NCBI RefSeq assembly: GCF_024704725.1
Contig: NZ_JALIQS010000004.1
Location: 62,001 to 126,000, forward strand
Direction of reading: 5' to 3'
Origin: Shinella sp. CPCC 101442
GTDB taxonomy: Bacteria > Pseudomonadota > Alphaproteobacteria > Rhizobiales > Rhizobiaceae
Length of the DNA stretch: 64,000 bases
The position numbers and the translations under genes are program-made. The notes under the pieces were generated by a model that searched no databases, was not told the DNA's origin, and saw only the letters and a list, made by a program, of their open reading frames with translations. Positions 1-11,235 of the stretch are shown piece by piece. Position 1 is the first letter of the stretch. Each line of letters begins with the position of its first letter.

Positions 1-260
1 TCTGTATCGCCTATGGCGGCATGGCGGCGACGCCGAAGCGGGCCTTCGCCGTTGAAAAGGCACTTGTCGGCCAGCCCTGGACCGAGGCCACGGTGGAAGC
101 GGCAATGGAAAAGTACGCGGAAGACTATGCGCCGCTGACCGACATGCGTGCCACCGCCGAATACCGCGCGCTGGTGGCGAAAAACCTGCTTCTGCGGTTC
201 TTTATGGAAACGACATCCAGCGATGCACCCGCACAGGTGTCCAGATACGAGGCTGCGTGA
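1..260 (+). CDS. xdhA: Xanthine dehydrogenase small subunit XdhA, C-terminal part
   Basis: Only the last ~86 codons are in the window; the first full codon begins at base 3. The peptide reads AYGGMAATPKRA, later DMRATAEYRALVAKNLL, which is the end of the FAD-domain C-terminal region of XdhA (CO-dehydrogenase flavoprotein type). The subunit carries the 2Fe-2S and FAD centres that take electrons from the molybdenum subunit during hypoxanthine/xanthine to urate oxidation in the cytoplasm. The stop is 3 bp before the xdhB start, so the two are co-transcribed. The N-terminal iron-sulfur part lies outside the window and cannot be checked. Confidence 0.93.
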   Translation, partial: CIAYGGMAATPKRAFAVEKALVGQPWTEATVEAAMEKYAEDYAPLTDMRATAEYRALVAKNLLLRFFMETTSSDAPAQVSRYEAA

Positions 261-263
261 GCC

Positions 264-2630
264 ATGAACAAGCACACTCCTGATCTCAAGGCAGAAAAGA
301 TCGAAGGCGGCGTCCATGCGAGCATCCGCCACGATTCCGCGCACAAGCATGTCGCCGGTTCAGCCGTCTATATCGACGACATCACCGAACCCGCCAGCAC
401 GCTGCATGCCGGCTTCGGACTGTCGACCGTCGCGCACGGCATCCTGAAGTCGGTCGATCTTTCGGCGGTGCGGGCGGCCCCCGGCGTCGTCGACGTGCTG
501 ACGCATGAAGACGTGCCCGGCGTCAACGACATCTCGCCGTCCTACATGAACGACGACCCGGTGCTCGCCAATGGCAAGGTCGAGTTCCACGGCCAGCCGA
601 TCTTCTGCGTGATCGCGGAAACCCGCGAACAGGCCCGCCGCGCTGCGCGGCTCGCCAAGATCGAATACGAGGAACTGCCGGCCGACATCGACATCTGGGA
701 CCTCGACGTCAAGACGCACCGGCAGGTCGTCACGCCGCTGACGCTGAAGCGCGGTGACGCGGCGGCAGCGCTTGAAAGCGCGCCGCGCCGCGTGACGGGC
801 CGCATGCGGCTTGGCGGCCAGGACCATTTCTATCTCGAAGGTCAGGTCTCGCTTGCCGTTCCCGGCGAGGACGACGAAGTGCTCGTCTACTGCTCGACAC
901 AGGGCCCGAGCGAGACGCAGCACATGATCGCGCACGCGCTCGGCGTGCCGAGCAATGCGGTGACGGTGGAAGTGCGCCGCATGGGCGGCGGCTTCGGCGG
1001 CAAGGAAACCCAGGCGAACCAGTGCGCGGCGCTTGCCGCCATCGCCGCCAAGAAGCTGAACCGTGCCGTCAAGGTGCGGCTCGACCGCGACGAGGACATG
1101 GTCGCGACCGGCAAACGGCATGATTTCGCCATCGACTACGATGTCGGCTTCGACGACGAGGGTCGCATCCTCGGCATCGATTATACGTTTGCATTGCGGG
1201 CTGGCTTTTCCGCCGACCTGTCCGGTCCGGTCGGTGACCGGGCGCTGTTCCACTGCGACAACGCCTATTTCTTCCCGCATGTGCATGCCAAGTCGGCGCC
1301 GCTCTACACCAACACGGTGTCCAACACGGCGTTCCGCGGTTTTGGCGGCCCGCAGGGCATGGTTGGCGCGGAACGCGTCATCGACGAGGTGGCCTTCGCC
1401 GTCGGCAAGGACCCGCTCGAAATCCGCAAGCTGAATTTCTACGACGCAATGGGCGTCGAAGGAGACCGCAACCTCACGCCGTACCACCAGAAGGTCGAGG
1501 ACTGCATCATCCAGCGCATCGTCGCAGAACTGGAAGAAAGTGCGGATTACGCCGGGCGCCGCAAGGCGATCGCCGAATTCAACGCGAAGAGCCGCATCGT
1601 CAAGCGCGGGCTTGCGCTGACGCCGGTGAAATTCGGCATTTCCTTCACCAAGACGGAATCCAACCAGGCCGGCGCGCTGGTGCATGTCTACACGGACGGC
1701 TCCGTGCACATGAACCACGGCGGCACGGAAATGGGCCAGGGCCTGCACCTGAAGGTGGCGCAGGTGGTGGCGGAAGAGTTCCAGATCGATCTCGACCGGG
1801 TGAAGATCACGGCGACGACGACCGCCAAGGTGCCGAACACCTCGCCGACCGCCGCCTCCTCGGGCGCCGACCTCAACGGCATGGCGGCGCAGGATGCCGC
1901 GCGCCAGATCAAGGACCGGCTGATCGATTTCGCGGCGGAAAGCCATCAGGTGCCGCGCGACCAGGTGGTGTTCCTGCCGAACCGGGTGCGCATCGGTAAC
2001 GCGGAAATCTCCTTCAACGAACTGGTCAAGAAGGCCTATATGGCCCGCGTCCAGCTCTCGGCGGCCGGCTTCTACAAGACGCCGAAGATCCACTGGGATC
2101 GCTCGAAGGGCCGCGGCCATGCCTTCTACTATTACGCCTATGGTGCGGCCTGTTCGGAGGTGTCCGTCGACACGCTGACCGGCGAATATATCGTCGAGCG
2201 CACCGACATTCTGCACGACACCGGCCGTTCGCTGAACAAGATCATCGATATCGGCCAGATCGAGGGCGGCTTCATCCAGGGCATGGGCTGGCTGACGACG
2301 GAGGAACTGTGGTGGGACGGCAAGGGGCGGCTTCGCACCCATGCGCCCTCCACCTACAAGATCCCGCTCGCATCGGATCGCCCAAAAATCTTCAACGTCG
2401 CGCTGACCGACTGGTCGGAGGCCTATGAGCCGACGATCCACCGCTCCAAGGCGGTCGGCGAGCCGCCGCTGCCGCTCGGCCTTGCCGTGCTGCATGCGCT
2501 GTCGGATGCGGTAGCGAGCGTGGCGGACCACAAGATCTGCCCGCGTCTCGATGCGCCAGCTACGCCCGAATGCGTGCTGATGGCGATCGAGCGGCTGAAA
2601 GCCGCCCGAGCAAATCCAGGAAAAGTGTGA
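264..2630 (+). CDS. xdhB: Xanthine dehydrogenase molybdopterin-binding subunit XdhB
   Basis: A 788-residue protein of full family length. It binds the molybdenum cofactor and hydroxylates hypoxanthine and xanthine. The cofactor-loop motif MGGGFGGKET lies near residue 240, a TAFRGFGGPQG stretch near 355, and the conserved catalytic-glutamate motif VGEPPLPLG near the C terminus. The N-terminal hammerhead domain begins around HKHVAGSAVYIDDI. It follows xdhA by 3 bp and precedes xdhC, the classic order. The last residues (ANPGKV) and the TGA stop are supplied by a small palindromic repeat at 2610-2653, so the natural C terminus seems to have been replaced by the repeat. Confidence 0.96.
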   Translation: MNKHTPDLKAEKIEGGVHASIRHDSAHKHVAGSAVYIDDITEPASTLHAGFGLSTVAHGILKSVDLSAVRAAPGVVDVLTHEDVPGVNDISPSYMNDDPVLANGKVEFHGQPIFCVIAETREQARRAARLAKIEYEELPADIDIWDLDVKTHRQVVTPLTLKRGDAAAALESAPRRVTGRMRLGGQDHFYLEGQVSLAVPGEDDEVLVYCSTQGPSETQHMIAHALGVPSNAVTVEVRRMGGGFGGKETQANQCAALAAIAAKKLNRAVKVRLDRDEDMVATGKRHDFAIDYDVGFDDEGRILGIDYTFALRAGFSADLSGPVGDRALFHCDNAYFFPHVHAKSAPLYTNTVSNTAFRGFGGPQGMVGAERVIDEVAFAVGKDPLEIRKLNFYDAMGVEGDRNLTPYHQKVEDCIIQRIVAELEESADYAGRRKAIAEFNAKSRIVKRGLALTPVKFGISFTKTESNQAGALVHVYTDGSVHMNHGGTEMGQGLHLKVAQVVAEEFQIDLDRVKITATTTAKVPNTSPTAASSGADLNGMAAQDAARQIKDRLIDFAAESHQVPRDQVVFLPNRVRIGNAEISFNELVKKAYMARVQLSAAGFYKTPKIHWDRSKGRGHAFYYYAYGAACSEVSVDTLTGEYIVERTDILHDTGRSLNKIIDIGQIEGGFIQGMGWLTTEELWWDGKGRLRTHAPSTYKIPLASDRPKIFNVALTDWSEAYEPTIHRSKAVGEPPLPLGLAVLHALSDAVASVADHKICPRLDAPATPECVLMAIERLKAARANPGKV

Positions 2631-2653
2631 TGCGGTTTTCCGTCCGGAATTGC
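2610..2653 (+). repeat. Palindromic intergenic repeat, copy 1 (overlaps xdhB stop)
   Basis: Outer arms GCAAATCC and GGAATTGC (one mismatch) enclose inner arms GGAAAA and TTTTCC around a short GTGTGATGCGG centre. Closely related copies lie at 10316-10359, 11165-11195 and, inverted, 59222-59264. The TGA stop of xdhB falls inside this copy. Confidence 0.8.
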
Positions 2654-2678
2654 GACCAAGAAAAGCAGGGGTGATGTC

Positions 2679-3527
2679 ATGCCGGCCGCTCGCGAAGACA
2701 TCCGGGATTTCCTGCGCCGCGAGCCGGGAGCGATCCTGGTCGAAGTGACGGGTGCCGCGGGCTCTACGCCGCGCGACACCGATGCCTGGATGCTGGTATC
2801 GGAGCGGGCGATCTTCGCGACGATCGGCGGCGGGCAGCTGGAATATATGGCGATCGACCAGGCGCGCCGGGCGCTGCGCTCCGGGTCGGCCGCCGAGCCG
2901 ATGAACGTGCCGCTCGGGCCGGAGATCGGCCAATGCTGCGGCGGCCGGGTCGGGCTGTCCTTCACCGCCCTCAATCCGGCCCTCGCGAAAGACCTGATCG
3001 ACCGCAGCGACCGGGAAATGGCGTCGCGGCCGCATGTCTATGTCTTCGGCGCGGGCCATGTCGGCGATGCGCTGGCCATGGCGCTGTCGCTTGCGCCGCT
3101 GCGCGTCGTGCTGGTGGATACGCGCGAGGATGAACTCGTCGCCTGCACGGTGCCGCGTATCGAAACCTGCCTGACGGCGATGCCGGAGGCCGTGGTGCGC
3201 GATGCACCGGCCGGCAGCAGCTTCGTCATCCTCACCCACGACCACGCGCTCGATTTCCTCATCACCGCGGAGGCATTGCGGCGGGAGGATGCGGCCTATG
3301 TCGGCATGATCGGCTCCAAGACCAAGCGCACGACCTTCCGCAACTGGCTGGCGCGCGAAATCGACCGGCCAGAACTGTTTTCCAATCTCGTCTGCCCGAT
3401 CGGCGGCACGGCGGTGAAGGACAAGCGGCCGGCGGTCATCGCAACGCTTGCTGCGGCCGAGATCATGACGGCGGCGCTGAGCTGGGTTGCCGCCAAGACG
3501 GAGCGCCGGGTGGCGGTCAGTCGCTAG
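2679..3527 (+). CDS. xdhC: Xanthine dehydrogenase accessory protein XdhC
   Basis: A 282-residue XdhC/CoxI-family protein. XdhC binds molybdenum cofactor, promotes its sulfuration and inserts it into XdhB. The N-terminal domain shows VEVTGAAGSTPR and TIGGGQLEY. The C-terminal Rossmann-like domain begins at HVYVFGAGHVGDAL and ends with a typical CPIGGTAVKDKRPAVIA-like stretch. It is third in the xdhABC operon, 48 bp after xdhB with a repeat in the gap. Its last 11 bp overlap the end of the convergent LysR gene. Confidence 0.95.
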   Translation: MPAAREDIRDFLRREPGAILVEVTGAAGSTPRDTDAWMLVSERAIFATIGGGQLEYMAIDQARRALRSGSAAEPMNVPLGPEIGQCCGGRVGLSFTALNPALAKDLIDRSDREMASRPHVYVFGAGHVGDALAMALSLAPLRVVLVDTREDELVACTVPRIETCLTAMPEAVVRDAPAGSSFVILTHDHALDFLITAEALRREDAAYVGMIGSKTKRTTFRNWLAREIDRPELFSNLVCPIGGTAVKDKRPAVIATLAAAEIMTAALSWVAAKTERRVAVSR

Positions 3528-4461
3528 GCGCTTCGGCGGCCGGCTCGTCTGCGAGCAGCTTGCCGATCAGCCGCTGACATCGCTCGGCCATGAAATCGAT
3601 CATCAGGCGCAGTTTCGGATCCTGGAAGCGCTTGTGCGGATAGATCGCGGCGAGCTGCACGGCGGCGGGCGGCGCGTCCTTCAGGATTTCGACCAGACGG
3701 CCTTCCTTCAGATGCGCCTTCACCTCGAACAGCGGCTTGTTGATGATGCCGCGATCCTCCAGCGCCCATTGGGTCAGGACGTCGCCGTCGTCGCTGTCAT
3801 AGGGGCCGGCGACCTCGAACTTGCGCGGGCCGTCCGCCGTCACCAGCGTCCAGTAGTATTCCTTCGAGCCGGGATAGCGCAGCAGCAGACAGTCGTGTTT
3901 GTCGGCAATCAGCGCATCGGCGTTCGCAGGCGTGCCGCGGCGGGCGAGATAGGTCGGTGACGCACAGAGCACGCGTTCGCAATTGAGGATGCCGCGCATG
4001 CGCAGGTTCGAATCCTCCAGCACGCCGAGCTTGAAGGCAACGTCGACGCCTTCGGCGAGAATATCGACATTGTGGTCCGACAGGCGCACGCGCACTTCGA
4101 TATCCGGGTATTTGTCGTGGAATTCCGGGATGCCCGAGGCGATGAGCCGCCGGCCGATGCCGAGCGGTGCGGTGATCCTGAGCGAGCCCTTGGGGTTGCG
4201 CGAGAGATCGGCGATCGCCGCTTCCGCCTCGTTGACCGCCTCGATGATCTTCACGGCGCCATCGTAGAACACCCGGCCATGCTCGGTCGGCGAGAGCTTG
4301 CGCGTCGTGCGGTTGAACAGCCGCACGCCGAGATGGCGCTCCAGTTCCTTGATGCGATTGCTGGCGACTGCGGGGGTGACGCGCTGGTCGCGCCCTGCTG
4401 CCGAAAGGGTACCGAGTTCGACCACACGAACGAAGACGCGCACATTATCGAGATAGGACAT
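3517..4461 (-). CDS. LysR-family transcriptional regulator (purine locus)
   Basis: A 314-residue LysR protein: winged helix-turn-helix near residues 5-65 (TLSAAGRDQRVTPAVASNRI, ERHLGVRLFNRTTR) followed by the periplasmic-binding-protein-like effector domain. I start at the MSYLDNV methionine because homologues begin there; an in-frame ATG five codons upstream is possible. It is transcribed away from puuD, with 140 bp between the two start codons, and overlaps the end of xdhC. The position between xdhC and puuD suggests it senses a purine or urate-like ligand and controls the block, but the ligand is inferred from context only. Confidence 0.88.
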   Translation of the reverse strand: MSYLDNVRVFVRVVELGTLSAAGRDQRVTPAVASNRIKELERHLGVRLFNRTTRKLSPTEHGRVFYDGAVKIIEAVNEAEAAIADLSRNPKGSLRITAPLGIGRRLIASGIPEFHDKYPDIEVRVRLSDHNVDILAEGVDVAFKLGVLEDSNLRMRGILNCERVLCASPTYLARRGTPANADALIADKHDCLLLRYPGSKEYYWTLVTADGPRKFEVAGPYDSDDGDVLTQWALEDRGIINKPLFEVKAHLKEGRLVEILKDAPPAAVQLAAIYPHKRFQDPKLRLMIDFMAERCQRLIGKLLADEPAAEAPSD

Positions 4462-4601
4462 GGTTCTTTCTACCACATTGGCGTGCAGATCAAAGTGGGC
4501 GTGATCTTATAGATTTTTTTGAAAGTGTTGAGGATTCACCGGGATTTCCGCGAAAATCACTTGATGGCAAACAGGTGCATGGAAAATGGGTGGAGGCCCC
4601 T
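4462..4601. promoter_or_regulatory. Divergent lysR / puuD control region
   Basis: The gap between the two divergent start codons. It contains ATCTTATAGAT (4504-4514), a perfect palindrome with a 3 bp centre that fits a short LysR-type operator, and a GATC pair flanking AAAGTGGGCGT just upstream. GGTGGAGG sits 7 bp before the puuD ATG. No convincing sigma70 hexamers were identified. Confidence 0.35.
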
Positions 4602-5843
4602 ATGTACGAATATGCCATTGCCTGGGACTGGCTCATGTTTGCCGTCCGCTGGCTGCACGTCATCACGGCGATTGCCTGGATCGGCTCGTCCTTTTATTTC
4701 GTCGCGCTCGACCTGGGCCTGAAGAAACATCCCGACCTGCCGCCGGGTGCGCATGGCGAGGAGTGGCAGGTTCATGGCGGTGGTTTCTACCACATCCAGA
4801 AATACCTGGTCGCGCCGGCCGCGATGCCCGAGCACCTCGTCTGGTTCAAGTGGGAAAGCTACGCCACCTGGCTCTCCGGTTTCGGCATGCTCTGTCTGGT
4901 CTATTATGCCGGGGCGGATCTCTACCTGATCGACCCGAACGTGCTCGACGTCTCGAAGCCGGTGGCAATCGCCATCTCGCTCGCGTCGCTTGGCTTCGGC
5001 TGGATCATCTACGACCTGATCTGCAAGTCGCCCTTCGGCAACGACAACACGCGGCTGATGGTGGCGCTGTATTTCATCCTGGTCGCGGTGGCCTGGGGTT
5101 ACACGCAGCTCTTCACGGGCCGCGCCGCCTTCCTGCATCTCGGTGCCTTCACGGCGACGATCATGTCGGCGAACGTGTTCTTCATCATCATGCCGAACCA
5201 GCGCGTCGTCGTTGCCGACCTCATCGCCGGCCGCACGCCCGATCCGAAATACGGCAAGATCGCCAAGCAGCGCTCCACGCACAACAACTACCTGACGCTG
5301 CCCGTGCTGTTCCTGATGCTGTCGAACCACTATCCGCTGGCCTTCGGCACGGAGTTCAACTGGATCATCGCCTCGCTGGTCTTCCTGATGGGCGTCACGA
5401 TCCGCCACTATTTCAACACCACATCCGCCAATGCCGGCAATCCGACCTGGACCTGGCTTGCAACGGCGCTGCTCTTCGTCCTCATCATGTGGCTCTCCAC
5501 GGTGCCGAAGGTTCTGACGGGCGAGACGGCCGATGCCAAGGTCTCGGCTATCCAGCAGCCGTTCATCACGGCGGAAGCCTTCCCGAAGGTGCGTGACACG
5601 GTGCTTGGCCGCTGTGCCATGTGCCACGCCAAGGAACCCGGCTGGGAAGGTATGGTCGTGCCGCCGAAGGGCGTCGTGCTGGAGACGGATGGCGACATCG
5701 CCAACCATGCGCGCGAAATCTATCTGCAGGCCGGCCGGTCGCACGCCATGCCGCCGGCCAATGTCACCCAGGTTTCGGACGAGGAGCGCAAGCTCTTCGT
5801 CGCCTGGTACGAAAGCGCTGTGAGCGGGGAGAAAACCCAATGA
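4602..5843 (+). CDS. puuD: Membrane urate hydroxylase PuuD with cytochrome c domain
   Basis: A 413-residue integral-membrane urate oxidase of the PuuD family, which converts urate to 5-hydroxyisourate and passes electrons to its own cytochrome c domain rather than making peroxide. About eight membrane helices fill residues 10-310, starting with LMFAVRWLHVITAIAWIGSS. The C-terminal domain has the haem-binding motif CAMCH (near residue 337). I chose the ATG at 4602 because GGAGG lies just upstream; an in-frame ATG at 4575 lacks this. The stop overlaps the guaD start (ATGA), so the two are translationally coupled. Confidence 0.93.
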   Translation: MYEYAIAWDWLMFAVRWLHVITAIAWIGSSFYFVALDLGLKKHPDLPPGAHGEEWQVHGGGFYHIQKYLVAPAAMPEHLVWFKWESYATWLSGFGMLCLVYYAGADLYLIDPNVLDVSKPVAIAISLASLGFGWIIYDLICKSPFGNDNTRLMVALYFILVAVAWGYTQLFTGRAAFLHLGAFTATIMSANVFFIIMPNQRVVVADLIAGRTPDPKYGKIAKQRSTHNNYLTLPVLFLMLSNHYPLAFGTEFNWIIASLVFLMGVTIRHYFNTTSANAGNPTWTWLATALLFVLIMWLSTVPKVLTGETADAKVSAIQQPFITAEAFPKVRDTVLGRCAMCHAKEPGWEGMVVPPKGVVLETDGDIANHAREIYLQAGRSHAMPPANVTQVSDEERKLFVAWYESAVSGEKTQ

Positions 5844-7183
5844 GCGAACTGCTGATCCGTGGCCGTGTACTGACCTTCGTCAATGAGCCGCAGGGCATCG
5901 ACGATACTGCCTCCTATCGCTACTTCGAGGACGGAGCGGTGTTCGTGCGGGGCGGCAAGGTCGTCGAGGCCGGCGACTACGCGGATGTCAGCAAGCGTGC
6001 CGGTGCCGAGGTCGAGATTGCGGACCACCGCCCGAACCTCATCCTGCCCGGCCTGATCGACACGCATCTGCATTTCCCGCAGACCCAGGCGATCGCCTCC
6101 TATGGCGCCCAGCTTCTCGAATGGCTGAACACCTATATCTTCGTCGAGGAGCAGAAGTTTTCACGCCCCGCCCATGCGGCGGCCGTGGCGGATCGCTTCA
6201 TGGACGAGCTTTTGTCCAACGGCACGACGACCGCGGTCGCCTACTGCTCGGTGCATCCGGAAAGTGTCGAGGCCTATTTCTCGGCGGCCGAAGCGCGCGG
6301 CATGCGCATGATCGGCGGCAAGGTGATGATGGACCGCAATGCGCCGGACGCACTGCGCGATACGCCGCAGCAGGGCTATGACGAGACGAAGCGCCTGATC
6401 GAGAAGTGGCACGGCCGCGGCCGCGCGCACTATGCGATCAGCCCGCGTTTTGCCATCACGTCGACACCGGAGCAGATGGAGATGAGCCAGGCGCTCGTTG
6501 CCGAACATCCGGAATGCTACGTCCAGACGCATCTGTCCGAAAACCGCGACGAGATCGCTTTTGCGACCTCGCTCTATCCGGCGGCCAAGGATTATACAGA
6601 TATCTATGCCCGTTACGGCCTGCTGAACGACCGCATGCTGCTCGGCCATTGCATCTATCTGAGCGACCGGGAGATTTCGGTTCTCGCCGAGAGCGGCGCC
6701 GTCGGCGTCTTCTGCCCGACCTCGAACCTCTTCCTCGGTTCGGGCCTGTTCGACCGCGACCGCTTCGACAAGCTCGGCGCCCGCTGGTCGGTTGCGACCG
6801 ATGTCGGCGGCGGCACGAGTTTCTCCATGCTGGAAACCATGGACGAGGCCTACAAGGTGCTGCACCTGCAGGGCCAGCGGCTGACGCCGTTTGCCTCCTT
6901 CTACCGCATGACGCTCGGCAATGCCCGCGCGCTCGGCCTCGACAACCATATCGGCTCGCTGCATGCGGGCGCGGATGCGGATATCGTCGTGCTCGATTCC
7001 AGCGGCAAGTCGGCGATGGAATACCGCATGCAGACGGCCACGTCGCTCGCCGAAGAACTCTTCATTCTTCAGACCATGGGTGATGACCGCTGCGTGGCGG
7101 AAGTCTATGTCGCCGGCAAGCCCATGAAGGGCAAGGCGGCCAAGCGTGCGGCTGCGGCAAGCCGCCTGCTCGAAAGCGCCTGA
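5840..7183 (+). CDS. guaD: Guanine deaminase
   Basis: A 447-residue amidohydrolase that deaminates guanine to xanthine, feeding XdhAB. Metal-binding and catalytic motifs are present: DTHLHFPQ (near residue 75), VQTHLSEN (near 230), LGHCIYLS (near 270) and the late aspartate in ATDVGGGTSFS (near 320). The ATG at 5840 overlaps the puuD stop by four bases; the frame is open upstream through puuD but homology begins at MSELLIRG. The stop codon directly abuts that of the convergent small gene at 7184. Confidence 0.95.
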   Translation: MSELLIRGRVLTFVNEPQGIDDTASYRYFEDGAVFVRGGKVVEAGDYADVSKRAGAEVEIADHRPNLILPGLIDTHLHFPQTQAIASYGAQLLEWLNTYIFVEEQKFSRPAHAAAVADRFMDELLSNGTTTAVAYCSVHPESVEAYFSAAEARGMRMIGGKVMMDRNAPDALRDTPQQGYDETKRLIEKWHGRGRAHYAISPRFAITSTPEQMEMSQALVAEHPECYVQTHLSENRDEIAFATSLYPAAKDYTDIYARYGLLNDRMLLGHCIYLSDREISVLAESGAVGVFCPTSNLFLGSGLFDRDRFDKLGARWSVATDVGGGTSFSMLETMDEAYKVLHLQGQRLTPFASFYRMTLGNARALGLDNHIGSLHAGADADIVVLDSSGKSAMEYRMQTATSLAEELFILQTMGDDRCVAEVYVAGKPMKGKAAKRAAAASRLLESA

Positions 7184-7480
7184 CTATTTGAGGGTGCAGA
7201 CACCATTCGCGCCGCCGTGTCCGGTATAGGAAACGGCGGGCGAACCATCCGGGTTGATCGAGAGCGAAATCGTCACCCCGTGGCCCTTGGCCTCATAATA
7301 GTTGTCGTTGAAGACGTGCAGCTTGGCTTCCGTGCCATTGATATAGATCGGCCCGCCCTCGTCGGCATGAACTTCGATATTGCCGGGACAGGTGGCGTTG
7401 ACGAGCGGGATCTTTGCAACAGCGGGACTTGCTGCAAGAAGTGCGAAGGCGGCGATGGCAAAACGGGCTTTGGCTATCAT
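7184..7480 (-). CDS. Small secreted hypothetical protein
   Basis: A 98-residue protein with a clear Sec signal peptide (residues 1-21, ending ASPAVA) and a mature part holding two cysteines that could form a disulfide. The ATG at 7480 is preceded by GAGGA at good spacing; an in-frame TTG two codons earlier is less likely. The mature sequence (KLHVFNDNYYEAKGHGV, SVSYTG-like end) looks like a compact beta-rich periplasmic domain. I cannot name a family or function. Its stop touches the guaD stop with no spacer. Confidence 0.7.
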   Translation of the reverse strand: MIAKARFAIAAFALLAASPAVAKIPLVNATCPGNIEVHADEGGPIYINGTEAKLHVFNDNYYEAKGHGVTISLSINPDGSPAVSYTGHGGANGVCTLK

Positions 7481-7533
7481 CGGCAAATCCTCTCGTGACT
7501 ACGCCGCGTAGACTGGCCGATAAGGCTTTAAAG

Positions 7534-8361
7534 TCAAGCGCGCTTCGCCCGCCCGCCCATCGCCTTGGTCAGCCCTTCCGCCGCCGCGCGAACGACCGGC
7601 CCGAAGGCGTCGACCTTGCTGTCGGGCAGCCGCACCGCCGGACCCGACACCGAAATGCCGGCGACCGCCTCGCCATATTCGTCGAAGATCGGGGCGGCCA
7701 CGCAGCGCATGCCGAGCGTGTGCTCCTCGTCATCGATCGACCAGCCGCGGATGCGGATCCTTGCAATATCCTCCAAGAGCGTCGGCACGGAATCGCGCGT
7801 CTTGTCGGTGAAATGCTGCAGGGTGCGGCCGGCGAGCAGCGCCTCGATGCGGGCGTCGGGCCAGGTCGAGAGGATCGCCTTGCCGATGCCCGAGGCATGG
7901 ATCGGCCCGCGCCGGCCGGGGCGGAAGAAGGCGCGCATCGGCGCATGGCTTTCCACCTGCGAGATGAAGACCACGTCGCCGTCGTCCTCGATGGCGATAT
8001 TGGCCGTCTCGCCGCAGCCTTCCATCAACTGCTTGAGGAACGGCCGGCTGATCGTGCCGAGCTTGCGAAAGCGCAGATAGGCGGTGCCGATCTCGAAGGC
8101 CTTGACGCCGATCGTCCAGGCGCCCGTCTCGCCGTCATGGGTGACCATGCCGTGCTGGGCAAGCGAGGTCAGCAGCCGGTGCACCGTGGAGGGCGCCATG
8201 CCGGACTGGTCGGCAAGATCGGTCAGGGCAGCACCATCCGCCTGTGCCACCAGCTCCAAGAGCTTGAGGCTGCGATCCAGCACCTGTACGGAGGAGGCCA
8301 CCGCATTTTCCGCCGGTTTGCGCCCCGGCCTGCCCCGCGTCTTTTCCTGATGCTCTGCCAT
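7534..8361 (-). CDS. IclR-family regulator of the glyoxylate genes
   Basis: A 275-residue IclR protein: N-terminal helix-turn-helix (SVQVLDRSLKLLELV, DLADQSGMAPSTVHRLL) and a C-terminal effector domain with SGIGKAILS and a cysteine in LGMRCVAAPIFDE. I start at the ATG with AGGAG eight bases upstream; an in-frame upstream ATG at 8388 is less likely. It diverges from gcl across 163 bp, the same arrangement seen for AllR/BhcR-type regulators that respond to glyoxylate. Control of gcl-hyi-glxR-ttuD is a context inference. Confidence 0.9.
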   Translation of the reverse strand: MAEHQEKTRGRPGRKPAENAVASSVQVLDRSLKLLELVAQADGAALTDLADQSGMAPSTVHRLLTSLAQHGMVTHDGETGAWTIGVKAFEIGTAYLRFRKLGTISRPFLKQLMEGCGETANIAIEDDGDVVFISQVESHAPMRAFFRPGRRGPIHASGIGKAILSTWPDARIEALLAGRTLQHFTDKTRDSVPTLLEDIARIRIRGWSIDDEEHTLGMRCVAAPIFDEYGEAVAGISVSGPAVRLPDSKVDAFGPVVRAAAEGLTKAMGGRAKRA

Positions 8362-8524
8362 GTCATTTCTCCTGTCCGCCGCAGTCATGACATAGCCGGC
8401 CCGCGTCGATTGTTCCAGTTTCGTTGAAAATGTTTATTTCCATCTGATGGGATTGATTTCCATTTTATGATTGCGCCGGGTCATAAATGCGTTACCTTCC
8501 ATCCCAAGAGACGGAGGAAATCCC
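8362..8524. promoter_or_regulatory. Divergent iclR / gcl control region with repeats
   Basis: Two direct repeats ATTTCCAT at 8436-8443 and 8456-8463 are spaced 20 bp apart, i.e. on the same DNA face. The palindrome CCATCTGATGG (8440-8450) overlaps the first. The A/T-rich TTCC-type half sites fit IclR-family operators. A GGAGG Shine-Dalgarno precedes gcl. Confidence 0.5.
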
Positions 8525-10309
<1,785 letters not shown>

Positions 10310-10315
10310 GGACAA

Positions 10316-10359
10316 GCAATTCCAGGAAAAGTGTGAAGCGGTTTTCCGTTCGGAATTGC
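10316..10359 (+). repeat. Palindromic intergenic repeat, copy 2 (gcl-hyi)
   Basis: The most perfect copy: outer arms GCAATTCC and GGAATTGC, inner arms GGAAAA and TTTTCC. It fills most of the 70 bp between gcl and hyi and could form a stable hairpin in the mRNA. Confidence 0.85.
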
Positions 10360-10379
10360 GACGAAAAAGGAAGAACACC

Positions 10380-11159
<780 letters not shown>

Positions 11160-11164
11160 GCACA

Positions 11165-11195
11165 GCAATTCCAGCGGTTTTGCGTCCGGAATTGC
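11165..11195 (+). repeat. Palindromic intergenic repeat, copy 3 (shortened)
   Basis: Outer arms GCAATTCC and GGAATTGC are perfect, but the inner part has lost about 13 bp relative to copy 2, leaving AGCGGTTTTGCGTCC. It lies 5 bp after hyi and before glxR. Confidence 0.8.
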
Positions 11196-11235
11196 GCAAA
11201 ACAAGCAAATAGTTTCAAGATTGGGAGTTTAGATC

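Noticed and set aside
360-3245. Very long minus-strand open frame opposite xdhB and xdhC
   Set aside because: No domain resemblance, Arg/His/Asp-rich composition, and it is antisense to clearly homologous genes; a product of high GC.
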